From Serratia nematodiphila DZ0503SBS1 (GTDB taxonomy: Bacteria; Pseudomonadota; Gammaproteobacteria; Enterobacterales; Enterobacteriaceae): a stretch of DNA of 64,000 nt. Location: contig NZ_JPUX01000001.1 of assembly GCF_000738675.1 (NCBI RefSeq), forward strand, positions 3,410,001 to 3,474,000, read 5' to 3'. Under the pieces are notes generated by a model. It had not been told where the DNA came from, did not search any database, and was given only the letters and a program-made list of their open reading frames with translations. Position 1 is the first letter of the stretch. Every line of letters begins with the position of its first letter. Positions 20,095 through 29,053 of the stretch are shown in pieces. The translations under genes and the position numbers were made by a program.

Positions 20095-20340
20095 TTTTAA
20101 CATCTTTTGCTGCAGCTGATAAGGGTGGCATTAGCATGAATAGGGGTATTGTGTGCGAATTTTGCGCACACATGCCGCCGATTATTCTGTATCGGACTGA
20201 AGTTATGAGTATTATTTGTGACTTATGCGTTTTATTCACACAAGTTATTAATAGTGCCCTGCGGGCACGAGCGCGGCGTTGGGCACTGTGCTTTATTAAG
20301 CAGCGCCAAACAATGGCGCTGGATAAGCCGATCGCAGCGG

Positions 20341-20874
20341 CTACAGCAAACTTTTCGGCAGGTAGCCTTCATGCTGCAGCAGCCACTGCTTGCGCTGTAC
20401 GCCGCCGGCATAGCCGGTCAGCGCGCCCTGCGAACCGATCACTCGATGGCAGGGCACCACGATGCTGATCGGATTTGAACCGTTGGCCATGCCGACGGCG
20501 CGCGAGGCGGTCGGACGGCCGATGCGTTGCGCCAGCTGGCCGTAGGTCAGGATCTCGCCACAGGGGATTTGGCGTAGCTGTTGCCAGACGGTGCGCTGGA
20601 ACTCGGTGCCGGCGGTCATCACCGGCAACCGATCGATAATGCTCAGTTCCCCGGCGAAATAGCGCTGCATGGCGTCGGTCAGCCCGCTGGGATCGCGCTG
20701 TTCGCGCAGGGTAAACCGATCGGCGCGGTAGTGGGTGTTCAGCAGCTTCATCAGGCGCGCTTCGTGATCGGTCCAGTCGATCGCCCGCAGGCGCCCCTGT
20801 TCATCGGCAATCAGCACCAGTTCTCCCACCGGCGTGGCGGTACGATCAATCAAAAAAGTCTGCATCTGGCTCAC
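20341..20874 (-). CDS. ogt: Methylated-DNA--protein-cysteine methyltransferase Ogt
   Basis: This 177-residue suicide DNA-repair enzyme transfers the methyl group from O6-methylguanine or O4-methylthymine to Cys142 in VVPCHRVIG. RAVGMANGSNPI and the final GYAGGVQRKQWLLQHEG are Ogt hallmarks. The gene order ogt then fnr is as in E. coli. A start three codons later (MQTFLID) is possible. A 7-bp hairpin at about 20302-20320 may end transcription before the fnr promoter. Confidence 0.95.
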   Translation of the reverse strand: MSQMQTFLIDRTATPVGELVLIADEQGRLRAIDWTDHEARLMKLLNTHYRADRFTLREQRDPSGLTDAMQRYFAGELSIIDRLPVMTAGTEFQRTVWQQLRQIPCGEILTYGQLAQRIGRPTASRAVGMANGSNPISIVVPCHRVIGSQGALTGYAGGVQRKQWLLQHEGYLPKSLL

Positions 20875-21002
20875 TCCTCAGTTTAGTGTGGCGATTATCG
20901 CATGAAATGGGAGGGAGCGATGGCGGATTTCGGACATGCTGATGGGCAACCGCAGGGTTGCCCGAATAGCCGGCTTACGGTAAGGCGGGGAGTTATTGTG
21001 CG

Positions 21003-21026
21003 ATAAATTTATAAAATAAATTTATA
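21003..21026. repeat. Tandem direct repeat of ATAAATTTATA
   Basis: Two identical 11-bp copies are separated by AA in a very AT-rich stretch after ogt. Each copy contains the palindrome TAAATTTA. A short hairpin (CAAGAC / GTCTTG) lies just to the right. Significance is unknown. Confidence 0.6.
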
Positions 21027-21084
21027 AGTCATCAAGACAAGTTGCGTCTTGTTTATTATTTCAGCAGGCAGTAACGCTTTGTGC

Positions 21085-21396
21085 TTACTTATAGCTGATA
21101 GTCACGCGCTTTAAATGGGGATCGTTATTCACCAACTCACTGCTGACGGCAGAAACTAATTCTTTTGGCATCTCTTTTAACGAAGAGGATATATACCCGT
21201 TCTGATATTCCGTCACTTTACCGAAGCAGCTGGAGATAAGCTTTTCATCCTGATGTTTGACGGTGCAGGCCGGTGTGGTAATGGCGCCGGTGAAGCGCAC
21301 GACGCCAGAGGCGAACTGGCTGCCGGAAAGCGGTTTTGCTTGCAGAGCGAAGGGCAGAATGACCAATGCGCTTAATACGGCTAAGTAATGGTTCAT
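21085..21396 (-). CDS. Small secreted fimbrial-subunit-like protein
   Basis: This 103-residue secreted protein has a signal peptide of about 20 residues. The mature start GSQFASGVVRFTGAITTPACTV is the opening strand pattern of type 1 fimbrial subunits, with Cys44 and Cys57 placed to form the usual subunit disulfide but much closer together. It is too short for a complete pilin fold (normally about 150-170 mature residues), and no chaperone or usher gene is nearby. The gene is visibly more AT-rich than its surroundings, a sign of transfer. It could be a reduced or orphan fimbrial domain, or a fragment. AAGGAA precedes the ATG. Confidence 0.6.
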   Translation of the reverse strand: MNHYLAVLSALVILPFALQAKPLSGSQFASGVVRFTGAITTPACTVKHQDEKLISSCFGKVTEYQNGYISSSLKEMPKELVSAVSSELVNNDPHLKRVTISYK

Positions 21397-21701
21397 ACGC
21401 TGTTCCTTTCAGAGTAAAAACACTGCCAATTAAAAAACAAGCGCGCTTGTTTTCATAAAATAAGCTATTTCGTCTGGCGAAATAAAAACGAATGGGCAAA
21501 AATCCTACTGCCCGCATTCAATGAATTTGATAATAGGGAGGTAGGATGAGTAAAACCATGATTTGGATCATAGTGAAGACCGGTTAATGATTTCAGGCGC
21601 GGGCGGGATAACAGGCTGTGATCGTTCTCTCAGGAAAGTCGGGCAATGGCAGCCGTTTTCGCCCTCGTTGCGCGGCCGCAGCAACGGGGGCGAGAGCGGG
21701 A
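21397..21701. other. Intergenic region between fimbrial-like gene and kbaY
   Basis: It contains the hairpin at 21434-21453, a second inverted repeat TATTTCG / CGAAATA at 21466-21484, and a plus-strand 13-codon open frame at 21546-21587 behind a strong GGGAGG. It also holds an imperfect 12-bp stem near 21660-21692, just after the kbaY stop. No larger gene is seen. Confidence 0.45.
21428..21453 (-). terminator. Intrinsic terminator within the leader of the fimbrial-like gene
   Basis: AAAACAAGCGCGCTTGTTTT (21434-21453) is a perfect 20-bp palindrome able to form an 8-bp stem with a CGCG loop. On the minus strand it runs into T6. It may end the kbaY transcript or attenuate the fimbrial-like gene, whose ATG lies 38 nt further on. 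Confidence 0.65.
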
Positions 21702-22565
<864 letters not shown>

Positions 22566-23732
22566 TTACAGCTCGAGGGAAGGAAAACGGTAAATCGTCA
22601 CGCCTTTCACCACCCGGTTAACCTCGCCGGTCGGGCAAGGGTTGTCCGGGGTCAGCCCCAGCGCCAGCGAACTCTCGAAGGCCAGCATCTGGCTGAACAG
22701 CAGATACGGGAACAGCAGCCAGATATCGTCAGCGGCATCGTGCATATGCAGCAGGGCATCGGCGAGAGGTTGGCGTTCGCCGGTCAACCCGACCAGCTGC
22801 ATCGCCTGCCCATCGCGCTGCAGCTCGTTCCACAGGTCGCGGTCATACTGACGGGCGTAGTCGTGGTGGGAGAACATCAGCACCACCAATGTCTGGCCGT
22901 CGACCATAAATTTCGGGCCGTGGCGCAGGCCGAGCGGCGAGTCGTAGCGCGTAACGATGCGGCCGGCGGTCAGCTCCAGCATCTTGAGCGAAGCCTCTTC
23001 GGCGAGGCCGGTAAAGCAGCTGCCGCCGAGGGTGATATAACGGCGGAAACCGCTGGCGGCCAGCGCCTTCACCTGCGGCTGCAGCGTTTCGCGCAGTGTG
23101 CGGCAGCGCTGCACCATGGCGTTCAACGGCGCCTGGGCGGCCTCAAGCGACGTTGGGCCGAGCAGCAGCGCGGCGCTCAGCATCATGCAGCTGAAGCTGG
23201 AGGTCATGGCGAAGCTCTGATCGTTGGCGCCCTGCGGCATTACCAGCGAGCAGACGTTGCCACGCTGATGCGCGTACTGCGCCAGCCGGCTGTCCGGGTT
23301 GCACACCAGCATCAGATGATAGCTTTCCGGCAGCAATTGATCGGCCAGCTCCACCGTCGCCACGCTTTCCGGGCTGTTGCCCGAACGGGCGAAGGAGACC
23401 AGCAGCGTCGGCCGGTCAGGGTCGAGATACTGCAGCGGGTTGGCGACAATATCGGTGGTGCCGTAAGCCACCACGTCGCGGCCGGTGCGTTCGCGCAGCC
23501 AGGGGGCCAGGGCGCGGCCGGCAAATGCCGAACTGCCGGCGCCGCACAGCACGATTTGCAGGCGCGGATTGGCCAGCAGCGGCGCCAGGAACGGCTGCCA
23601 CTGCGCCTGTTGATCCTGCAGTTGGCGATGCAGCGTCGCCCACAAATCCGGCTGTTGCCAAATTTCTGCGGCGGTATGCCAGGCGTTGCGCTGCTTCAGC
23701 CAATTCGTCTCGTAAGAGAAATACGCGTTCAT
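22566..23732 (-). CDS. agaS: AgaS galactosamine-6-phosphate deaminase/isomerase (SIS domains)
   Basis: This 388-residue protein with two sugar-isomerase (SIS) domains has the AgaS architecture. The first SIS domain shows LCGAGSSAFAGRALAPW and VSFARSGNSPESVATV, and the second shows YITLGGSCFTGLAEEASLKMLELTAG with SPLGLRHGPKFMVD. AgaS converts galactosamine-6-phosphate to tagatose-6-phosphate plus ammonia, feeding KbaY. The gene sits between agaR and kbaY on one strand, with gaps of 26 and 9 bp. A deacetylase (AgaA) for N-acetylgalactosamine-6-phosphate is not present nearby; chromosomal NagA could substitute, which is inference. Confidence 0.9.
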   Translation of the reverse strand: MNAYFSYETNWLKQRNAWHTAAEIWQQPDLWATLHRQLQDQQAQWQPFLAPLLANPRLQIVLCGAGSSAFAGRALAPWLRERTGRDVVAYGTTDIVANPLQYLDPDRPTLLVSFARSGNSPESVATVELADQLLPESYHLMLVCNPDSRLAQYAHQRGNVCSLVMPQGANDQSFAMTSSFSCMMLSAALLLGPTSLEAAQAPLNAMVQRCRTLRETLQPQVKALAASGFRRYITLGGSCFTGLAEEASLKMLELTAGRIVTRYDSPLGLRHGPKFMVDGQTLVVLMFSHHDYARQYDRDLWNELQRDGQAMQLVGLTGERQPLADALLHMHDAADDIWLLFPYLLFSQMLAFESSLALGLTPDNPCPTGEVNRVVKGVTIYRFPSLEL

Positions 23733-23758
23733 GATGACAGCTCCTTAAAAAGCCTCGG

Positions 23759-24529
23759 TTAACGGTCGGCGATAATCACGTCGATCCCTAAATGGTGCAG
23801 CGCCTGCAGATAGTGTTCAGGAATGCGGCTGTCGGTGACCAGGCGGTGGATCTGGCCGATGTCGCGGATCATGCAAAAGCTGGTGCGGCCGAATTTGCTG
23901 GCGTCGGCGATGGCGATGACTTCGCGCGCCACCTCGCACATCACCCGGTTCAGCTGCGCTTCGCCCGGATCCGGCGTGGTGATGCCGCTCGCGAGATCGA
24001 AGCCGTCGACGCCGAGAAAAAGCTTGTCGAACCGATACTGGCGCAGCTGTTGTTCGGCGGCGGGGCCGTACAGCGACCAGGCTTTGCGGCGCACGCTGCC
24101 GCCGACCACCATCAGGTCGATCTGCTCGTTGTTGGCCAGTTCGAAAGCGATGTTGAGCGCGTTGGTCATCACCACCAGATCCTTTTTCCCCGCCAGCTGC
24201 GGCGCCATTTGGCTGGTGGTGGAGCCGGAGTCGAGGATGATGGCGTCGCCGTCTTCAATCAGCGCCGCCGCCGCGCAGGCGATGGCGTGTTTTACGTCGC
24301 GATTGATGCGGCCCTTGTCCTGCAGCGGGCGGTCGAAGGCGAACTGTTTATTCAACATGGCGCCGCCGTAGGCGCGCACCGCGCAGCCGTGTTTTTCCAG
24401 CTGGCGCAGATCGCTGCGGATGGTGACGCTGGACACCGAAAACTGCTGGCTAAGCTGCTCCACGCGCACCGTGCCCTCGCGGCACAGCTGGTCGATAATT
24501 AATTCCCGGCGTTTTGCGGTATTGATCAT
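23759..24529 (-). CDS. agaR: DeoR-family repressor, AgaR-like
   Basis: This 256-residue repressor has an N-terminal winged helix (RRELIIDQLCREGTVRVEQLSQ, then VSSVTIRSDLRQLEKHG) and a C-terminal phosphosugar-sensing domain (IILDSGSTTSQMA, MTNALNIAFELA). The DeoR type binds a sugar phosphate effector. It heads the agaR-agaS-kbaY unit, so it probably controls these genes and the upstream importer operon. AGGAG lies before the ATG. A 7-bp palindromic hairpin (24569-24585) and further inverted repeats in the 333-bp gap upstream are candidate operators. Confidence 0.85.
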   Translation of the reverse strand: MINTAKRRELIIDQLCREGTVRVEQLSQQFSVSSVTIRSDLRQLEKHGCAVRAYGGAMLNKQFAFDRPLQDKGRINRDVKHAIACAAAALIEDGDAIILDSGSTTSQMAPQLAGKKDLVVMTNALNIAFELANNEQIDLMVVGGSVRRKAWSLYGPAAEQQLRQYRFDKLFLGVDGFDLASGITTPDPGEAQLNRVMCEVAREVIAIADASKFGRTSFCMIRDIGQIHRLVTDSRIPEHYLQALHHLGIDVIIADR

Positions 24530-24862
24530 TAATGCAGACTCCTGATTTACCTGTAGCCGTGCCCGACCGCGGCTTAATAAGCCGCAGCGATACCGACCGG
24601 AGCGCTTTCAGTTGTTCGTGGCGAATTACAGCAAACGAAACACTGAAATGCAATCGATTAATTTTAAAATATCTATATCTATCAGTTGGTTATATTTGAT
24701 TTTGCTTTCGGTTGAGCGGCAACCGAAAGCGGTGTTAACGCAAAGTGAAAACGGCAAATTCGTTATTTTTCAGTCGCCAATTCCCAGCGCTTATTCATTC
24801 AGTCCATCGATGCCGAAAGCCGCAGCGATCGCTCGACAACCGCCGGGCTTTCACTGTTTTTT
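24530..24862. other. 333-bp AT-rich regulatory gap between ROK kinase and agaR
   Basis: No gene is seen. It holds a hairpin GCGGCTT / AAGCCGC (24569-24585), GAAA/TTTC-rich sequence at 24634-24649 and an 11-bp perfect inverted repeat (24704-24730). It separates the importer operon from agaR-agaS-kbaY, so it probably carries the agaR promoter. Confidence 0.5.
24704..24730. repeat. 11-bp perfect inverted repeat, candidate AgaR operator
   Basis: GCTTTCGGTTG and CAACCGAAAGC are separated by 5 nt. There is no T-tract on either strand. The CTTTC...GAAAG ends recur in an inverted repeat of the 31.4-kb divergent region, which suggests a shared regulator. Confidence 0.5.
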
Positions 24863-25783
24863 TTATGCCGGCGCGCTTAAAAGCGCTGCGCCGCGCACGC
24901 CGCTGCTGTCACCGTGCACCGGCGGGAACACCGCCGCCGGTTCCACGCCCGGCAGCAGCCAGCGCCGCATCGCCGGCGGCAACAGCCGATACAGCTCGCC
25001 GACGTTGGACAGCCCGCCGCCCAGCACGAAGGCATCGACGTCCAGCAGCAGCTGTAAGCCGGCCAGCGCGCTGGCCAGGATGTCGACGTACATGGTCATC
25101 AGCTGTTGTGCGAGCGCATCACCGGCACGATAGCAGGCGACCAGCGCCGGCACGTCGGCGGCCGGATGGGAGAAATGGCGGCTCAGCGCCAGCAGCCCGC
25201 TGCCGGAGACGTAGCGTTCAAAGCAGCCGGTCAGCCCGCAGTTGCAGCTGAACAGCGGCAGATCGTAACGCTGCGCCAACTGGGCCGATATCGGCATATG
25301 ACCCCATTCGCCCGCCACGCCGCTGCGCCCCTTGTGCAGTTGCCGGTTCACCACCAGGCCGCCGCCGGCTCCGGTGCCGATGATGGCGCCGAACACCAGC
25401 GGCAGGTGCGCGGTTTGCGGCGTGCTGGCTTCCGACAGCGCGAAGCAGCGGCAGTCGTTCTCGATGGCGATAGGTCGCGCCAGCGCCTGCGTCAGGTCAT
25501 CCGCCAGGCAATGGCCGGTCAGGCAGGGCACGTTGACCGCTAACTGGCGGCGGCTGACGGGATCGGTGATCCCCGGTAAACCGATGCCGATGCTGCCGCG
25601 CGTGTGCAGTTTGCGATCCGCCTGCTCGGCCAGCCCGGCGATGCAGGCCACGAACTCGCCGTAATCGCCGGTTGGGGTGCGCACCCGCTGGAGCAGCACC
25701 TGATTGAACCGGCGATCGTAAGCGGCCATTTCAATTTTGGTGCCGCCGATGTCGAAGCCGTAACGCATCTCTCTCATCGCCAT
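24863..25783 (-). CDS. ROK-family sugar kinase (amino-sugar kinase candidate)
   Basis: This 306-residue ROK kinase phosphorylates a cytoplasmic hexose or hexosamine at O6. The ATP loop is GFDIGGTKIEMAAYD, the catalytic Asp is in AIENDCRCFALSE, and the ROK zinc site is FSCNCGLTGCFERYVSG. It resembles NagK (N-acetylglucosamine kinase) most. In this cluster, next to AgaS and a GH123-like glycosidase, N-acetylgalactosamine is the likely substrate, which is inference. It is the last gene of the importer operon, 3 bp after the oxidoreductase. A start five codons later (MRYGFDIGG) is also plausible. Confidence 0.85.
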   Translation of the reverse strand: MAMREMRYGFDIGGTKIEMAAYDRRFNQVLLQRVRTPTGDYGEFVACIAGLAEQADRKLHTRGSIGIGLPGITDPVSRRQLAVNVPCLTGHCLADDLTQALARPIAIENDCRCFALSEASTPQTAHLPLVFGAIIGTGAGGGLVVNRQLHKGRSGVAGEWGHMPISAQLAQRYDLPLFSCNCGLTGCFERYVSGSGLLALSRHFSHPAADVPALVACYRAGDALAQQLMTMYVDILASALAGLQLLLDVDAFVLGGGLSNVGELYRLLPPAMRRWLLPGVEPAAVFPPVHGDSSGVRGAALLSAPA

Positions 25784-25786
25784 GCT

Positions 25787-27070
25787 TTAGGCTCCGCTCA
25801 GGGCGATCACCGCCGCCTCGCGGCGCGCGCGTTCGGCGGCGAACACCATCAGATGGCTCTCCAGCGCTTCCGCCGGGCCGGCCAGCACCTGGCTCGGATC
25901 GTTGGCGCGAATAGCCGCGATAAAGTGCTGCATCAGGTAGTAGTCGCCGCCGCCGTGGCCGGCCATGGCGTGCAGATCCTGGCCGGCGTCGGTGTCGTAA
26001 TGCGTTTCACCGTCGTCGAGGAACGAGGTGATGCGAATATGGCGGCCGTCGCCCTCCAGGCAGCCGCGGCTGCCAAAGATGCGGGTGTGCCGATCTTCGT
26101 GGCGGGTAAAGGCCGTCATGGTGAACGACGCGGTGCGGCCGCCGGCGAACTGCATGTTGACCACCTGATGGTCGACCACGTTATTGTCGCAGCGGTAGAC
26201 GCAGCGGCCGTAAGGCCCGTCTCGCAGCGCCGCCCGCAGCGTCGTCTGGTCGGGTTCTGGCGTCAGCACGCGCAGAAAACCGGGCGTGGCCTTGTGATTG
26301 TCGCCCAGATAGATGCGTTTGGCGGAATAGGGGCAGTTTGCCTCTACCGCGCAATCCAGGCAGTTGTCCGCCGCGCCGGCCGGTTGGTTTTCCTGGCGGA
26401 AGTGGCGCAGGTTGCCGAAGGAGCTGACCTGTTCGCAGGGCTGCTCCATCACGTAGCGGATCCAGTCGATGTCGTGGCAGGATTTCTGCAGCAGCATAAA
26501 GGCGGCCTGCCGATCGTTGCGCCAGTTGCCGCGCACGAAGGAGTGCGCCTGATGCCAGTAGCCGACCGGTTCCAAATGTTGCAGGCTGATGATGTCGCCG
26601 ATCGCGCCGTCGCGCAGCAGCTGCTTGAGCTTTTGGGTATAGCGGGTGTAACGCAGCACGTGGCCGACCGAGAAGATCAGCTTTTGGCGCGTCACCTCGG
26701 CGACGATGGCGCGGCACTCGTCGGCGTCCGGCGACAGCGGTTTTTCCAGCAACATGGCGTAGCCCAGGCGGGCGAAGGCCAGCGCCGGTTCGAGGTGCAT
26801 CTGATCCTGGGTGCAGATCAGCACCGCGTCGGCCAGCTTGCCGGCGCCGGCGGCCTGACGCCAGTCGGTGAAGACGTTTTCCGGCACGATGGCATGCTGC
26901 GCCACGAACGGCTCGCGGTAGGCGTCGCGCGGTTCCGCTACCGCCACCACCTGCATCAAATCGGGATGCGCCAGCGCATAGCGCGAGTAGATTTCACCGC
27001 GCGCCCCGGCGCCGACCACCAGCACCCGCACCGGGCGATGGGCAAAGCTGTTGGGTTGTGTTGACGACAT
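25787..27070 (-). CDS. Gfo/Idh/MocA-family oxidoreductase
   Basis: This 427-residue NAD(P)-dependent sugar oxidoreductase has the N-terminal Rossmann motif VLVVGAGARGEIYSRYA, the EKPLSPDADEC segment (catalytic Lys region) and a C-terminal MocA-type beta-sheet domain. A cysteine cluster (CLDCAVEANC, about 210-220) sits in the domain boundary. The start at 27070 is chosen because further extension would run into the ATPase gene; CGGAG lies upstream. Members of this superfamily include NAD-dependent glycosidases such as GH109 alpha-N-acetylgalactosaminidases, so it may act on imported oligosaccharides rather than as a plain dehydrogenase. This is inference. Confidence 0.85.
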   Translation of the reverse strand: MSSTQPNSFAHRPVRVLVVGAGARGEIYSRYALAHPDLMQVVAVAEPRDAYREPFVAQHAIVPENVFTDWRQAAGAGKLADAVLICTQDQMHLEPALAFARLGYAMLLEKPLSPDADECRAIVAEVTRQKLIFSVGHVLRYTRYTQKLKQLLRDGAIGDIISLQHLEPVGYWHQAHSFVRGNWRNDRQAAFMLLQKSCHDIDWIRYVMEQPCEQVSSFGNLRHFRQENQPAGAADNCLDCAVEANCPYSAKRIYLGDNHKATPGFLRVLTPEPDQTTLRAALRDGPYGRCVYRCDNNVVDHQVVNMQFAGGRTASFTMTAFTRHEDRHTRIFGSRGCLEGDGRHIRITSFLDDGETHYDTDAGQDLHAMAGHGGGDYYLMQHFIAAIRANDPSQVLAGPAEALESHLMVFAAERARREAAVIALSGA

Positions 27071-27090
27071 TGCTGGATACTCCGCTGTTG

Positions 27091-28203
27091 TTATTTGAGG
27101 TTTTGGCCGCTGAGCTCGTCGAACAAATGCGCGCGCGTCAGATCGAATGCCAGATGAATGTTTTCGCCGAGGCGCGGCTCCCAATCCGGCAGCGACGCCA
27201 TGCGCAGCACGAAGCGCAGATCGGCCAGTTCGCAGTGCAGCAGCTCTTCGTTGCCCATGCGCTCGATAGTGACGATCTGCGCCGGGAAACAGTTGGCGCT
27301 GCCGGGCGCGCACAGCCGCAAGGACTCCGGCCGGATGCCGAGACACACCCGCGCATGCGGGTAGTCCGCCAATTGCCGTTGCAGCGCAGGCGGCAGATCG
27401 AGCTGGTGCTGCAGGCCGATACGCAGCCGCACCGTTTGGCCGTCGCGCACGATCGCCAGATCGTGCAAATTCATCGACGGGCTGCCGATAAACTCGGCGA
27501 CGAAACGGTTGGCGGGGTGGTGGTACAGGTTGATCGGTTTATCCACCTGCATGATGGCGCCGCGGTTCATCACGCAAATGCGATCGCCCATGGTCATCGC
27601 CTCGACCTGATCGTGGGTGACGTACACCATGGTGGCGGCGGCGCCTTCCTGCTTCAGCTGGTTGTGCAGTTCGATCAGTTGCACGCGCATCGACACCCGC
27701 AGCTTGGCGTCGAGGTTGGACAGCGGCTCATCGAACAGGAACACCTTGGGTTTGCGCACGATGGCGCGGCCGACCGCCACCCGCTGGCACTGGCCGCCGG
27801 AGAGCTGGCCCGGCTTGCGCTGCAGCAGATTGGTGATCTCCAGCTTTTCCGCCGCGTCGCGCACCCGGCGGTCGATCTCGGCCTTGCTCTCTTTGCCGAT
27901 CAGGCCGAACGCCATGTTCTTGTACACCGTCATGTGCGGGTACAGCGCATAGTTCTGGAACACCATGGCGACGCCGCGATCCTTCGGCATGCTGTCGTTG
28001 ACGCAGCGATCGTGGATCAGGATCTGCCCCTCGCTGACGCTCTCCAGCCCGGCGATCATCCGCAGCAGGGTGGATTTGGCGCAGCCGGACGGGCCGACGA
28101 ACACCATAAATTCCCCGTCCTCAATGTCCAGATCGACGCCGTGCAGCGCGTGGAAACCGTTGGGGTACACTTTTTTAACGCTATTTAACTGAATTCCGGC
28201 CAT
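27091..28203 (-). CDS. ABC sugar importer ATPase (UgpC/MsmK type)
   Basis: This 370-residue ATP-binding subunit of a carbohydrate ABC importer (CUT1 family) has a C-terminal TOBE/MalK-like regulatory domain from about residue 240. Walker A is GPSGCAKST (37-45), signature LSGGQCQRVAVGRAI, Walker B VFLFDEPLSNLD and switch VTHDQ. Two positions are unusual: Ala instead of Gly in GCAKST and Cys instead of Arg/Gln in GGQCQ. It is the fourth gene of the importer operon and the MalK-like partner of the two permeases. Confidence 0.93.
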   Translation of the reverse strand: MAGIQLNSVKKVYPNGFHALHGVDLDIEDGEFMVFVGPSGCAKSTLLRMIAGLESVSEGQILIHDRCVNDSMPKDRGVAMVFQNYALYPHMTVYKNMAFGLIGKESKAEIDRRVRDAAEKLEITNLLQRKPGQLSGGQCQRVAVGRAIVRKPKVFLFDEPLSNLDAKLRVSMRVQLIELHNQLKQEGAAATMVYVTHDQVEAMTMGDRICVMNRGAIMQVDKPINLYHHPANRFVAEFIGSPSMNLHDLAIVRDGQTVRLRIGLQHQLDLPPALQRQLADYPHARVCLGIRPESLRLCAPGSANCFPAQIVTIERMGNEELLHCELADLRFVLRMASLPDWEPRLGENIHLAFDLTRAHLFDELSGQNLK

Positions 28204-28224
28204 GTCGTTTACCTTGTCTGCGCG

Positions 28225-29043
28225 TTAGCCTTTCACCCCGGCGCTGGCGATGCCCTGGATGAAATAGCGTTGGAAAATAATGAACAGCATCAGCATCGGG
28301 ATCACCGCCATCAGCGCCCCGGCCATCAGCAACGGGTATTCCACCCCGGCGCGGCTGGAGAGCGAGGCCAGGCCAACCGGCAGCGTCAGCTTCTCGGTGG
28401 TGGTATTGACGATCAGCGGCCACATCAGGTTGTTCCAGCTCCACAGGCCGTTGATGATGACGCAGGCGATAATGCCGGGCCGGATCAGCGGCAGCATGAT
28501 GCGCCAGAAGATGGCGAAGTAGCTGTAACCGTCGATCAACGCCGCTTCCTCCATCTCCTTCGGCACCGCCAGGAAGAACTGGCGCAGCAGAAAGGTGGCG
28601 TAAACGCTGAAAATGCCCGGCAGCACCAGCCCGGTGATGCTGTTGACCAGCCCCAGCTTCTGCACCACCAGGAATTGCGGGATCAGAAACGCCTGTCCGG
28701 GCACCATCAGGATCGACACGCACACCAGAAACACCGCGTCGCGGCCGCGAAAATGCAGGCGCGAGAAGCCATAGGCGGCCAGGGTGGCGATCGCCATCTG
28801 CAGGGTGACGGTGAAGAAGGTCGCCAGCAGCGAGTTGAGATAAAAACCGGCGAACGGGATTTCGTGCATCACCCGGCTGTAGGCCTGCAGGCTGGGATGC
28901 GCCGGCAGCAGCGTCAGCGGGATCTGAATGCTCTCGGCCTGGGTTTTCAGCGAGGTCACCAGCATCCAGATAAAAGGCACCACAGAGGCCAGCGCCGCCA
29001 GCCCCATAAACAGGTACACCAGCGTTTTCTTGCTTGCGTTCAT
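28225..29043 (-). CDS. ABC sugar importer permease, MalG type
   Basis: This 272-residue inner-membrane permease has six predicted helices. The EAA loop that docks on the ATPase is EEAALIDGYSYFAIFWRIMLP. Length and the C-terminal FQRYFIQGIASAGVKG place it in the MalG/LacG group of CUT1 carbohydrate importers. It lies 10 bp after the other permease gene and 21 bp before the ATPase gene. Confidence 0.93.
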   Translation of the reverse strand: MNASKKTLVYLFMGLAALASVVPFIWMLVTSLKTQAESIQIPLTLLPAHPSLQAYSRVMHEIPFAGFYLNSLLATFFTVTLQMAIATLAAYGFSRLHFRGRDAVFLVCVSILMVPGQAFLIPQFLVVQKLGLVNSITGLVLPGIFSVYATFLLRQFFLAVPKEMEEAALIDGYSYFAIFWRIMLPLIRPGIIACVIINGLWSWNNLMWPLIVNTTTEKLTLPVGLASLSSRAGVEYPLLMAGALMAVIPMLMLFIIFQRYFIQGIASAGVKG

Positions 29044-29053
29044 GTGCAGCTCC

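Noticed and set aside
27071-27346. N-terminal extension of the Gfo/Idh/MocA protein to 27346
   Set aside because: The extra residues are the antisense-type product of the ATPase gene on the same strand in another frame; the start at 27070 has a ribosome-binding site.
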